Translations under genes and position numbers: made by a program
Part shown: positions 29,618 through 39,752 of the stretch, one piece after another
Numbering within the stretch: the first letter of the stretch is position 1
How the letters are laid out: each line of letters begins with the position of its first letter
NCBI GenBank assembly: GCA_945862215.1
Contig: CAMAXY010000005.1
Location: 21,466 to 85,465, forward strand
Length of the DNA: 64,000 bases
Direction: 5' to 3'
From: Singulisphaera sp. GP187
GTDB lineage: Bacteria > Planctomycetota > Phycisphaerae > Phycisphaerales > SM1A02
The notes under the pieces: generated by a model
What the model was told of the DNA's origin: nothing
The model's input: the letters and a program-made list of their open reading frames with translations, nothing else
Database searches by the model: none

Positions 29618-30836
29618 TACAGAGCAGAAAATTGCCGATGCAATTGCATCGCGTTCGGCGCAAATGCTGCATGATTTGTCGCATTTAGTTTCGATTCCGA
29701 CTGGGCATGGATATAAAGCGGGGCTGGAAGAGACTCGGAATTGGTTCAGCGCACGATTGTCTGCGATGGGCGCAAAGATTCACCGAACACCAGGGAGTGA
29801 TCGGCCAGATTGGTTGCGTGAACCGTGCGTGAAGGGCGAAGGAGAATCTGACAGCAGCGACATTCTGTACGCAGATCGACTCGCAGGAGCGGACGATGGT
29901 GTCCGTATTCTCTTGAGCGGGCATATCGATACGGTGCATGATCCTGCCGGGACTTTTCAGAAACTTTCCGATGAACAGAATGGAATCCGCCACGGACCAG
30001 GCGCGGCAGATATGAAGGGCGGTTTGATCATTGCGCTCAATGCGCTTGAAGTCCTTCATGCTTTGGGAATTTCTGTGCGCTGGTCATTTGTGCTCAACGC
30101 CGATGAAGAAAGTGGAAGTTTTTGCAGTGCGCATCAGTTGCAGTTGATTGCGAAGAAGCACGATATTGGATTGGTACTCGAACCCGCAGGTGGCGAAGGA
30201 AAATTTGTTACCGAGCGATCTGGCTCTGCTCAATTTCGAATTGATACTTTCGGTCGAGCTGCTCACGCAGGTCGCGATGCGGCGCTTGGTATCTCTGCAG
30301 TCGCTGCGCTTTGCGAAGCAATCAGTCAGGTCCTGTCGATTTCTGATCCTGCCATTGGGCGCACACTGAACATCGGTCCACTTGAAGGCGGCGAGGCGAC
30401 GAACATCGTTCCAGATCACGCGGCGGCTTGGGGAAATGCGCGATATCAGAATGACGAACAACGCGCAGAGATCGATCACGCTCTTGCGAAAATCACAACG
30501 CATGGCCACGCTTTGCCACGTGTCACAGTGAAGACAATTCATAATCGACCAAGGAAACCTGCAACTGAGCAGGTGATGGCAATCGCAGAAATTGCGCTTG
30601 GTGTTGCGCGCGATCTTTCTGTGAGTGCTGGAACTATTTCAACTGGCGGAGTCAGCGATGCAAACGTCTTGCAGGCCGCAGGTCTTCCATGTCTTGATGG
30701 ACTTGGTGTGCGCGGCGGCAATTTGCACCGAATAGATGAATTTGTCGTGACCGCAAGCTTGACCGAGCGTGCGACGATTCTTGCTCTGCTTATCAATCGT
30801 CTTCTTTCGAGACCTTTCGTAACATCATCTCTATGA
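29604..30836 (+). CDS. M20 family metallopeptidase/deacylase
   Basis: LLSGHIDTVHDP, GPGAADMKGGL, NADEESGS, VLEPAGGEG. Confidence 0.87.
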   Translation: MSLSNTEQKIADAIASRSAQMLHDLSHLVSIPTGHGYKAGLEETRNWFSARLSAMGAKIHRTPGSDRPDWLREPCVKGEGESDSSDILYADRLAGADDGVRILLSGHIDTVHDPAGTFQKLSDEQNGIRHGPGAADMKGGLIIALNALEVLHALGISVRWSFVLNADEESGSFCSAHQLQLIAKKHDIGLVLEPAGGEGKFVTERSGSAQFRIDTFGRAAHAGRDAALGISAVAALCEAISQVLSISDPAIGRTLNIGPLEGGEATNIVPDHAAAWGNARYQNDEQRAEIDHALAKITTHGHALPRVTVKTIHNRPRKPATEQVMAIAEIALGVARDLSVSAGTISTGGVSDANVLQAAGLPCLDGLGVRGGNLHRIDEFVVTASLTERATILALLINRLLSRPFVTSSL

Positions 30837-32305
30837 CCGCAGATCCATCACATGTCGCAGCATCTACGCATGCCTCGCATGCACCGCATGGTCTGTCTCA
30901 TCTTCCACATCTGGCAACGGTTCCAGCAGTTCGAAGTGCAATCGACACGATCCTCGCAGAATTGCGGCGTGCGCAAGCTTCGATCACTGGCGCTCGGCCA
31001 TCGGATACTTCCAAGGTCGAATCGCACGCTTCTTGGTTGAAGCGCAACAACGAATTACGCGGCCGTGCCACGATGTATCCATACGTTGGTGCTGGCATTG
31101 GAAATGGTCCACTTGTGCAACTCGCCGACGGCAGCGTGAAGTGGGACATGATCAACGGAATCGGCGTGAATATGTTTGGGCATTCGGATTCTCGTATGGT
31201 CGAAGCTGCACTCGAGAGCGCTCTCTCTGATGTGTGTATGCAGGGGCATCTTCAACATAATGTTGACATCCTTGAGATCGCTGAAATCTTGACCGCGCAA
31301 GCCAGTCGGACGAGTCGATTGCGACATTGTTTTGTGACGAATTCTGGTTGTATGGCAAATGAAAATGCGCTGAAGATTTGCCAGCAGAAAACCAAGAGCG
31401 CGCCGCGCATCATCGCCTTTGCAGATTGTTTTATGGGTCGTTCGACAACGATGAGTCAGATCGGAGACACATCCGGGTATCGGCAGGGACTTGTGCAGAA
31501 CATCCTTGTGGATTACATGCCGTTTTACGATCCGAATCTTGGTTCGCGTTCGACTGATATTGCGATGTGGCATCTGAAACAGTTGATCGATCGATATCCC
31601 AAGCAGCATTCTTGCTTCATCATGGAAGTTGTTCAGGGCGAAGGCGGTTTCAATGTTGCACCGCGTGAATTTCTCGAGTCATTGATGCGCTTGTGTCGTG
31701 ATGCATCCATTCCGGTGTGGGCCGATGAGATTCAATCGTTCGGACGCACAGAAAATATGTTTGCTTTCGAGACTCTTGGGCTCGGCGAATATGTCGATGT
31801 TGCCACGGTTGGAAAATTGACGCAGGTCTGCGCTTGCCTCTTCACCGAAGATCTCAATCCAGCTCCTGGATTACTCGCAGGAACTTTCAGTTCGAGCACG
31901 AGCGCTTATCACGTTGGAAGACGGACGCTGGAAGTTCTGCGTGATGGTGGCTATTACGGCGCCGACGGTCGTATTGCACACTTGAACAAAGCCTTCCGCG
32001 CGTGCGCCGAAGATCTCGTTCGTCGTCGGCCAGAATTTTTCCCTCCAGCGATTGATGGATTTGGTCGTCCTATTCAATCCCTCGTCGGCGGAATCGGTGC
32101 CATGATGCGCTTGACTCCACTTGGTGGGAAAAAAGATGCGCTGACTGCACTCCTCAAGATCATGTTTGAAGAAGGTGTCATCGCGCTCACTTGTGGACAT
32201 GGGCCATATCACCTGCGATTGCTTCCGCCATTCGGCGTGATGGAGCCAGAACAATTCAAGCCTGTGTTCGCAATCATCGAACGATCACTCGAGAAAATGA
32301 AATAA
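30833..32305 (+). CDS. Class III PLP-dependent aminotransferase (AstC-like by context)
   Basis: CFVTNSGCMANENALK, FIMEVVQGEGGFNVA, WADEIQSFGRT, ATVGKLTQVCA; coupled to AstA-like and AstD-like genes. Confidence 0.85.
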   Translation: MTADPSHVAASTHASHAPHGLSHLPHLATVPAVRSAIDTILAELRRAQASITGARPSDTSKVESHASWLKRNNELRGRATMYPYVGAGIGNGPLVQLADGSVKWDMINGIGVNMFGHSDSRMVEAALESALSDVCMQGHLQHNVDILEIAEILTAQASRTSRLRHCFVTNSGCMANENALKICQQKTKSAPRIIAFADCFMGRSTTMSQIGDTSGYRQGLVQNILVDYMPFYDPNLGSRSTDIAMWHLKQLIDRYPKQHSCFIMEVVQGEGGFNVAPREFLESLMRLCRDASIPVWADEIQSFGRTENMFAFETLGLGEYVDVATVGKLTQVCACLFTEDLNPAPGLLAGTFSSSTSAYHVGRRTLEVLRDGGYYGADGRIAHLNKAFRACAEDLVRRRPEFFPPAIDGFGRPIQSLVGGIGAMMRLTPLGGKKDALTALLKIMFEEGVIALTCGHGPYHLRLLPPFGVMEPEQFKPVFAIIERSLEKMK

Positions 32306-32308
32306 ACA

Positions 32309-33448
32309 ATGTTCATCATTCGCCACGCTATGAACGAGGACATGCCGCAACTTCTAAAGTTGTCGAAGTTGGTGCATTCGTTCAATCTTCCGCAAGACAA
32401 AGATTCGCTCGCCGCAAAGATTGATCGCAGTCAGCGCGCATTCGCGGGATCTGTCAAAGATCCCAAGGGTCGTGAGTTTGTCTTCGTTCTCGAAGATCTT
32501 GACAGCGGTTCAGTGATTGGCACGAGCGCGGTCTATTCCAAGATTTCGTGGCCGGGGCATCCGCATTTGTTTTTCAAAGTTCGCAAGCACGAGCATTACA
32601 GTCATGACCTTGGAACAGGGCAGGTGCATGTCACCATTCAGTTGGATACTGATGAAACAGGACCAAGCGAAATCGGAGGATTGATTCTTGCGCCGGGCTA
32701 TCGAGGTCATCCGCAGAAACTCGGTTCGCTTCTTTCATATGCGCGCTTTCAATTCATTGGACTGCATCCTAAATGGTTTCAACAACGCATCCTCGCGGAG
32801 TTGATGGGCGCATTGACTCCCGACAGTCACTCATCGCTTTGGGATTATTTGGGACGGCGATTCATCAATCTTTCTTATACAGAAGCGGATACGTTCAATC
32901 AGCGAAGTAAAGAATTCATCCTGAAATTGTTTCCTTCAGTTGAAATTTATATTTCGCTTCTTCCGCCTGAAGCAAGACAGTTGGTGGGAAAAGTTGGTGA
33001 CGAGACATTGCCCGCGCTTCACATGCTGGAGAAATTGGGGTTCAAGGCGCAGGATCATGTCGATCCATTTGACGGCGGACCATATTTACAAGCATCGCGC
33101 GATGACATTCCAATTGTGCGACATTCGGAAAGTCGCATCCTTGCAGGCACAAGCACAAGCGCAACACATTCTGGAGTCGTGTCCTGCGTTGGAGAATTCG
33201 GATTCCGCGCGCTGCGAAGTGATTTTATGGTCTCTGGCGATTCTGTTCGTCTACCTGCAAAAACAATTGCAACACTTGGCGCGCAGTCGCGTGCGTCGAT
33301 CGGATTGACTGCGTTTGATAAGAGTTCAAACGCACTTTCGCTGAAAGTATCGCCTTCGCTGAAGGGATCGCCTTCGCTGAAGGGATCGCCTTCGCTGAAA
33401 ATTCCTCCAACACGTAAAGCCAAGCGAGGATCGCGGAGTCGCGGATGA
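32309..33448 (+). CDS. astA: Arginine N-succinyltransferase (AstA family)
   Basis: MFIIRHAMNEDMPQLLKLSK, GTSAVYSKI, EIGGLILAPGYRGH, LGRRFINLSYTEADTF, HVDPFDGGPYLQA. Confidence 0.85.
   Translation: MFIIRHAMNEDMPQLLKLSKLVHSFNLPQDKDSLAAKIDRSQRAFAGSVKDPKGREFVFVLEDLDSGSVIGTSAVYSKISWPGHPHLFFKVRKHEHYSHDLGTGQVHVTIQLDTDETGPSEIGGLILAPGYRGHPQKLGSLLSYARFQFIGLHPKWFQQRILAELMGALTPDSHSSLWDYLGRRFINLSYTEADTFNQRSKEFILKLFPSVEIYISLLPPEARQLVGKVGDETLPALHMLEKLGFKAQDHVDPFDGGPYLQASRDDIPIVRHSESRILAGTSTSATHSGVVSCVGEFGFRALRSDFMVSGDSVRLPAKTIATLGAQSRASIGLTAFDKSSNALSLKVSPSLKGSPSLKGSPSLKIPPTRKAKRGSRSRG
33347..33400 (+). repeat. 18-bp tandem repeat encoding (GSPSLK)n in the AstA C-terminal tail
   Basis: GTATCGCCTTCGCTGAAG / GGATCGCCTTCGCTGAAG / GGATCGCCTTCGCTGAAA. 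Confidence 0.93.
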
Positions 33449-34965
33449 GCGAGTCGGTTCTTCGTGGCTTTCTTGTGCATCCACCAAGCGACTTCATCGG
33501 TGGGCAATTTCTTGCGCTTCGTCCATCAGCCGTGGCGGGATCATCTGAACTTGTTGCAAGTCACGATCCTGCTCATCCCGCTATCGAAGTCTGGTCTGGT
33601 GCAGCGGAGTATTCGCATGTTGATCTCGCAATAAAAGCTGCTCGAACTGCAGGGCGAGGTTGGATCGATGCAGGCCAAGATTTTCGCCGCGCTGCATTGA
33701 TGCGTTGGCGAGATGTGCTCACTTCCAACGAAGATCGGATCGCGCGGCTGATCACTTTCGAAACTGGCAAGACTCTTGCAGAGAGTCGTCTTGAAGCGAA
33801 GGCCCTTGCGGACAAAGTTTCAATCACACTGGAGGCGCAAAGCACAAGTCGCATCTCGGGCTTTGACTTTGCAGTCAATCCAACACGTCGAGGTATTTGC
33901 GCATTTCGGCCCCACGGCGTGATGGCAGTCTTTGGGCCATTCAATTTTCCCGCGCACTTGCCCAACGGTCATTTCGTTCCTGCACTTTTGGCTGGAAATA
34001 CAGTCATTTTTAAGCCAAGCGAACGTACCCCTGCGGTTGGTCAACTTCTGGCAGAACTCGCCGATCTTGCTGCCTTTCCTCCTGGAGTCTTCAATGTGAT
34101 TTCTGGTGGCCCGCAAGTTGCAGCGAAATTGAGCGATCATCCAGATATCGACGGCATCCTTTTTACTGGATCGTGGATCACAGGTCGGCGCATTCTTGCC
34201 GCCAACCTCGATCGCCCTGGGCGGATGGTCGCACTTGAAATGGGCGGAAGCAACGCCGCAATTGTTTGTACAGACTGTCATCTGAAGCAAGCGGTGATCG
34301 AGTGCGTTCGATCTGCATTTGCGACAGCAGGTCAGCGCTGTTCATGCACTCGACGAATCATCGTCGATGCATCGATCGCCGACACTTTCATTCCGCTTTT
34401 TACAAAGGTCGCAAGCACGCTGCTCATAGGTTCTGGCGATTCGAATGAGCCTATTTTTATGGGGCCACTCATTTCAAGCGCAGCTCGTGAAAGTGTGTTG
34501 GCATTTCAATCTCGCAAAGTGCGTGAAGGCGCAGTATCGATTCTTTCTTCATCCAAGTTGGAGCGGGAAGGATGGTTTCTTACGCCAGGCGTGATGCAAG
34601 TTCAGCGTTTTGACATCATGACCGACGAAGAAGTCTTTGGACCACTCGTGCAGATTGCTGTTGCGTCAGACGATGACGACGCAATCATTCAAGCAAACGC
34701 ATCACAATTCGGTCTCGCCGCAGCGATTTTCACTGCAAGCGAAGAGCGCTGGCAACGGATTTCACCGCATATTCGTGCGGGATGTATCAACTGGAATGTC
34801 GGTACTGCCGGCGCAAGCAGTCGTCTTCCATTCGGTGGACTCGGGCGATCAGGAAACAATCGACCTGCCGGCGCAATGAGTTTGGATTATTGCGCCGCGC
34901 CAATTGCACAACTTGAAGAACGCACCGATGCAGTCACGTTGCCGCAGGGAATGCAGCCGTTCTAG
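33445..34965 (+). CDS. astD: Succinylglutamate-semialdehyde dehydrogenase (AstD family)
   Basis: FGPFNFPAHLPNGHFVPALLAGNTVIFKPSE, LEMGGSNAAIV, TAGQRCSCTRR, LPFGGLGRSGNNRPAG; ATGA overlap with astA. Confidence 0.9.
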   Translation: MSESVLRGFLVHPPSDFIGGQFLALRPSAVAGSSELVASHDPAHPAIEVWSGAAEYSHVDLAIKAARTAGRGWIDAGQDFRRAALMRWRDVLTSNEDRIARLITFETGKTLAESRLEAKALADKVSITLEAQSTSRISGFDFAVNPTRRGICAFRPHGVMAVFGPFNFPAHLPNGHFVPALLAGNTVIFKPSERTPAVGQLLAELADLAAFPPGVFNVISGGPQVAAKLSDHPDIDGILFTGSWITGRRILAANLDRPGRMVALEMGGSNAAIVCTDCHLKQAVIECVRSAFATAGQRCSCTRRIIVDASIADTFIPLFTKVASTLLIGSGDSNEPIFMGPLISSAARESVLAFQSRKVREGAVSILSSSKLEREGWFLTPGVMQVQRFDIMTDEEVFGPLVQIAVASDDDDAIIQANASQFGLAAAIFTASEERWQRISPHIRAGCINWNVGTAGASSRLPFGGLGRSGNNRPAGAMSLDYCAAPIAQLEERTDAVTLPQGMQPF

Positions 34966-35014
34966 TTTTCAAGTTTGTCGGACTCGCGCCAATCAGTTCA
35001 TCCAATCCCTCGTG

Positions 35015-35623
35015 TCACATTCCCGCAGCAGGGGCTTGACCAATTGAAACCAGTCGCAGAAATTCTGTTCGAGTCGAAGAATCTTCCAAGAAAATTCCAG
35101 TCAACTTACTGGTCGTTGTCCATGCGTGCGGTTGTCGCACGCCGCGATAACACATACAGAAGTGACGAGCTTGAATGATAACTCCCACACCGAGTGGTTG
35201 TAAGTGGGTCTGAATCGCGTTGGCAATTTGCGCAGTCAGTTTTTCTTGCACTTGAAGTCGCTTCGAATAGATGTCGACAACCTTCGCAAGCTTCGAAAGC
35301 CCAACAACTTTTCCATTGGGGATATACGCAACATGCGCTTTACCAACAAACGGAACCATGTGATGCTCGCAGTGGCTATGCACATCGATCCCCGTCAGCA
35401 GGACCATCTGGTCGTATCCCTCAATCTCGGAAAAAGTGCGGCTGAGTTCTTCTGCTGGGTCCATGGTGTATCCGATGAAATGTTCCTGCATCGCCTGAAT
35501 GACTCGTTTGGGAGTATCGAGGAGTCCCTCTCGATCAGGGTTTTCACCGATAAATGAGATCAGTTCGCGCACTTGAGCCATCGCTGCGATGCTCTTTGGG
35601 TCAGTCGGTTCAGGTCTTGGCAT
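35015..35623 (-). CDS. folE: GTP cyclohydrolase I
   Basis: [69 protein letters not shown] extends to 35686; internal ATG 35623 chosen. Confidence 0.95.
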   Translation of the reverse strand: MPRPEPTDPKSIAAMAQVRELISFIGENPDREGLLDTPKRVIQAMQEHFIGYTMDPAEELSRTFSEIEGYDQMVLLTGIDVHSHCEHHMVPFVGKAHVAYIPNGKVVGLSKLAKVVDIYSKRLQVQEKLTAQIANAIQTHLQPLGVGVIIQARHFCMCYRGVRQPHAWTTTSKLTGIFLEDSSTRTEFLRLVSIGQAPAAGM

Positions 35624-35707
35624 TGGGGCATAATGATAGGCTTCAGTTGAATGCCACGCACAAAGACTCCAGCGGTCGAAACTCACGCTCGTACCCCATA
35701 TTCTCGA

Positions 35708-36517
35708 ATGATTCGCAAGATCGTGATTGGAATTCTCGCATTAGCAGTTGCATGCATTCTGACCACTGTCTTTTTCTTTGACGCAATTGCTTCTCGTATC
35801 ATTTCCACTGCGGGCACGCGCGTGCTTGGAGTCACAACAACCGTTCGATCAACTCACCTCGGACTTCTCGATGGGAAGTCATCTGTTTCTGGACTGAAGA
35901 TCTCAGAGCCAAATGGATTTGGAGATGGCTCGATGATCAGCGTCGAGACCGCATCTGTGACTGCGGGTCTTTCGAAACTGTTAGGCTCTGACATTGTAAT
36001 TGATGAACTTTCCATTGATGGCGTGACGGTCAACTTGGTCGAGGTGAATGGTCAAGTCAATCTGCAAGTTGTCGCTACAAACTTGACAAGCACTGACACC
36101 AAAGAGGAAGCAACGCCTGCGCCAGCAACTAAAGGTGATAAATCTGCAGGAACAGTAACTATTCGACAATTGAAAGTTACAAATATTAAAGTCTTTGCAA
36201 CTGGAGATTCGGTTCTCATTGGCAGCAAGCCTGTTGCGGTCACGATCCCAGACATCTTGATCAAAGATATTGGAACAAAGACGCCGGTCAGCGAAGTTGC
36301 AGCGCAAATCTCAACGCAACTGATGAACCATTTGCTTGTCGCAATTGTTGAGGCGAAAATTGTTGGGCTGCCGCAGAGCATGATGAGTGGATTGAGTAGC
36401 GCGTCTTCAAGTTTGGGTAACGCAACAGCTTCGTTTCTCAAAGGAAGTGGAACCGCAATTCAGAACACCATCAATGGTGCAGGTGATGCGATCAAATCGA
36501 TCTTCGGCGGGCCGTAG
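35708..36517 (+). CDS. AsmA-like membrane-anchored protein
   Basis: N-terminal TM helix [24 protein letters not shown] and [13 protein letters not shown]...[32 protein letters not shown]. Confidence 0.6.
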   Translation: MIRKIVIGILALAVACILTTVFFFDAIASRIISTAGTRVLGVTTTVRSTHLGLLDGKSSVSGLKISEPNGFGDGSMISVETASVTAGLSKLLGSDIVIDELSIDGVTVNLVEVNGQVNLQVVATNLTSTDTKEEATPAPATKGDKSAGTVTIRQLKVTNIKVFATGDSVLIGSKPVAVTIPDILIKDIGTKTPVSEVAAQISTQLMNHLLVAIVEAKIVGLPQSMMSGLSSASSSLGNATASFLKGSGTAIQNTINGAGDAIKSIFGGP

Positions 36518-36554
36518 TGCGATGGAATCGAGCGAGGAATCGCATCACTGAGTC

Positions 36555-36993
36555 GAGCCACGGAATTGAGACACGGAAATGAGCCGCGGAAATGCATTAG
36601 TGGGCAGCCGTGAAAAGTCCTCTCGGGGCTCAGACAGTCCTCGGCGACCGACACGATCTGATTTACGAAATTTTATTGCAAGTGCCGTCGGCCGCCTGCG
36701 GAACTCGCCCGAGAGAACTTTCCAACGGCTGGGCACGCACACAGAAGCTCGACGGATCTGAAAAACGTTCGAGCGAGAATTTGATTCGCCAACCTGGGCA
36801 GCGGAATGATTTGAACCCCGGCGAGTTTGCAAGCCGAGCCGGAGTCCGCGTAGGTGAGGCGCAGCATGTTTGAGCCCAGGGGCGAATCAGTCCGCTGCCA
36901 AAATCTGCACGAACCACTTTTGAGTCCATGCATAAGTGGGCAGCCGTGAAAAGTCCTCTCGGGGCTCAGACAGTCCTCGGCGACCGACACGAT
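36555..36993. repeat. Composite palindromic repeat, locus 2 (R1-R2-truncated R1)
   Basis: R1 at 36596-36788, R2 at about 36797-36925, second R1 cut off after CGACCGACACGAT at 36993. Confidence 0.93.
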
Positions 36994-37007
36994 ACGGACA
37001 ACCGGGG

Positions 37008-38267
37008 TTACTTCTTCGCGTCCTCGGGGCGGCTAGCACCTGGCGGAGGCAAAGGAGGAGTCTCGCCTAGTACAATTTCACATCGTCGGAGAAGGTCCTC
37101 AGAAAGTTCTCGCCGTTCGAAAAGATCTGGCTGAATCGCCGCTACGAGATTCTGTGGGCGAGCCTCGCCGACTCCGGACGCGACGTCGTCGTCCCATTGG
37201 TTGCATGCGCGTTCGAGGCGTTTGCAGAGTTCTGCGTATCTCTGCTCATAGAACTCCCGGAGTCCGCTGACCGTTGAACGGACATCTGCGGTTACCGCGT
37301 CATCGCTCGCGACGCGTGAAAATAGCCGAACTGTGTTTGCGTGAGCGGCGTCGGGATAGATTTCCGGGAAAAACCGTATCTGGCAGACGCGCTGCACTTC
37401 CGATGCCACATCCCCAGGGAGCGTTGCCAGTAAGTCTTGATTGAAACGAAGATGGAGATCACGGATTCGTTTGATCACTTTGGCTGGTCGCGCCCATATT
37501 CTCGCAGGATCGTTATCTTCGCTATCCGGCGCCCCGCGAGCAGAGCCAGAAAGCAAATCTTGGGTTTTCCGTCCGGCATCAAGCTGCGATGCAGACCATT
37601 TCTCCAGCAATGACGTCAGTTCCCTTTCATATTCACTCAGCTTCGCCATAATGACGGTGCGATTTTCATCCGTGACTTGGCTCGCTGGCAGATTGCCCCA
37701 AAGATCGCGAAGTTCCAGGTTTACCCATCGGTCCGTCGTAACCACTGAATGGCACTTCCTGCGCTTCGCATGGCCGCGAAGCACCTCAAGTTGTTCAACC
37801 TGAGCAGGCGTCAGAACTGGGACCAGTGAATCGATGAATTGAAGTTCATCCTGAAGCGCAGCGATCATCAGTTGATTCGCGGCACGACATGTATCCTGCC
37901 AAACCGTGTTGAACTCCTGGGACGACACGCCACTCGCCTGGAGAGTCTTCGACGCCTCTGATGCCTTCGCCAAGTAATGAGGCATCAATCGATCAAACAG
38001 CGGATTGCGGTGATCGTGTACATAGGATTCATACATCGACAGAATCATTGACGATTGTTCCTTGGTTAGGTCGAAAATGCGGTTCCAATCGATGACTTCG
38101 GCTCGCGTCAGTGGAGTATCAGCGGGCATCGCCGGATAGGCGTATCCGACCTCTGGTTGCATATAGTTTCGAAGAACTTTAGGCTCATCAGCGGCGGCGA
38201 TTCCGGCCGAGAGCAATACGATCGCAGCAAGTTTGTACACATCGCCTCCCGTTGTAATTATGGGCAC
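37008..38267 (-). CDS. Secreted protein of unknown function (paralog of the ORF at 63159)
   Basis: Signal-like YKLAAIVLLSAGIAAADE; shares many blocks with the ORF at the right window edge. Start uncertain (GTG 38240 possible). Confidence 0.75.
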   Translation of the reverse strand: MPIITTGGDVYKLAAIVLLSAGIAAADEPKVLRNYMQPEVGYAYPAMPADTPLTRAEVIDWNRIFDLTKEQSSMILSMYESYVHDHRNPLFDRLMPHYLAKASEASKTLQASGVSSQEFNTVWQDTCRAANQLMIAALQDELQFIDSLVPVLTPAQVEQLEVLRGHAKRRKCHSVVTTDRWVNLELRDLWGNLPASQVTDENRTVIMAKLSEYERELTSLLEKWSASQLDAGRKTQDLLSGSARGAPDSEDNDPARIWARPAKVIKRIRDLHLRFNQDLLATLPGDVASEVQRVCQIRFFPEIYPDAAHANTVRLFSRVASDDAVTADVRSTVSGLREFYEQRYAELCKRLERACNQWDDDVASGVGEARPQNLVAAIQPDLFERRELSEDLLRRCEIVLGETPPLPPPGASRPEDAKK

Positions 38268-38644
38268 TTCTTGCCGGTAGGTGCTTCATGGATGTGAAGG
38301 ATGTTGTGGACAATGACAGTTGGCACACAACCATGCGGGGGCGAGCAAGCCCAAAGTAACATGTGACAACGTGCTGCGAGATCGTCCGTCGGGCCGCAAC
38401 CGTTCAGTCCGCTTTCTCCGACAGCCACTGCTGTACATTGCCAAAGTAGTTCATTTGCGATGATCGTGTGCGGGCAAGAATAAACTCCGCAATTCGTTCC
38501 CATTCCGTCGACATAACAGGCAAGGGTACGCTCAGGCTTCCAGCAGCAGCATGGTATGACTTGAGTATTAGCCGACGATACGAGCGCGACGGAAAGAGTT
38601 CCGAACGCGAAGATGTGAATGATAACGGCTGGAATCTTTATCAT
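38258..38644 (-). CDS. Small cysteine-rich secreted protein
   Basis: Signal peptide MIKIPAVIIHIFAFGTLSVALVSSANTQ; 12 Cys in 128 aa; directly upstream of the 37008 gene. Confidence 0.55.
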   Translation of the reverse strand: MIKIPAVIIHIFAFGTLSVALVSSANTQVIPCCCWKPERTLACYVDGMGTNCGVYSCPHTIIANELLWQCTAVAVGESGLNGCGPTDDLAARCHMLLWACSPPHGCVPTVIVHNILHIHEAPTGKKCP

Positions 38645-39061
38645 GATTTTCTTTCTTCTGGCATGTGAAGCGCCATGCCCTATGAGAGGCGACCAAATTT
38701 GGCACTTCGAAAGTTTGACGCAGGTGCTTCAAGCCACAGTTGCGTCGCCACCGGAACTGAGCGAAACCGTTCGACGAGATCGGCTCCGCACACCGAATAG
38801 TGGTGCTGCGTTAGATTACCGTCGCAGCGGTTCGTTTCAATACGGAATGTGCCAACAATAAGACACTTTGTGTTTATGAAGCTGCGAATTACGGAACGTG
38901 TCGTCCACTGGTGGTCTCTGGTCTGGTGCACGATTTGTTGACACACCGATTTGGGAGATTTAAAGTTAATGTTTGACATGAAGAAGCCTGGTTTTTGTTG
39001 AATAACGCACCCGTAGCGCAGGGAGAGCGAAGCCCGACCGGAGCGACGGGTGCCATCAGCG

Positions 39062-39752
39062 TGGATAAGGGGCTGGTCGAGAGTTCGCAATAAAGATGTC
39101 GTCCTGCGAATCCTGCGCGGCGAGACCCTCGATGCGCTCGGTCGAGAGCCCACCGTCTCGCCAGCGAAGCTCGCCCCAAGCAAAGAACCAATGGCGGGAT
39201 TATTTTCTTGTCGGCGGACAACGTGGAATTCAAGTGCGCGATCCAGATCCGCGCGATGATTTCATTCAAGATCTCAAGACCAAAAACTCAAGACCAAGAT
39301 TGGCGATCAAACGATGATGCATCGAATTGCTCGAGAAGAAAATCAATCAACTGGAAGAAGGACTGCGTTTTCCACAGCGGAGGCCATCGCGATGAGCAGG
39401 TCAGTCCGCAACGATGTCACCCTCCGCTTTGAAACCTTTCGGCATCAAGCGCGTCTGCACAGTGTGGAATATCTCGCGCGCAACGATGCAGCGACACAAG
39501 GTGCTCGCGTTGCACGGGGCAACGCCGAAGAAGAAGCGCGGACCCAAGACATGCTTGGCCGATGCACAGGTACTCGAAGAGATCAAGATTGTGCTGCGCA
39601 ATTTGCGATTCGTCGGCATTCGATCGAGTCCATCATTCGTCAGGAGTCCAGAGGGCAACGGCTGTGCCGAACGATTCATTCGAACACTCAAGGAGCAATT
39701 GCTCTGGCTCATCGGAGTGGAGCCACGGAAACGCATAAGTGATCAGCCGTGA
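39062..39752 (+). pseudogene. Decayed IS3-family transposase (orfA with frameshifts; orfB with central deletion)
   Basis: Frame-shifted orfA-like pieces KDVVLRILRGETLDALGRE, WRDYFLVGGQRGIQ, IGDQTMM...ELLEKKINQLEEGLRFPQRRPSR; orfB-like ALKPFGIKRVCTVWNISRATMQRHK...KKKRGPK joined to the distal GNGCAERFIRTLKEQLLWL with the catalytic core missing. Confidence 0.8.

Noticed and set aside
38680-39269. Overlapping ORFs on the minus strand (38680..39183, 38889..39269)
   Set aside because: They lie antisense to the IS3 remnant and its left flank, have low-information sequence and no recognisable motif.
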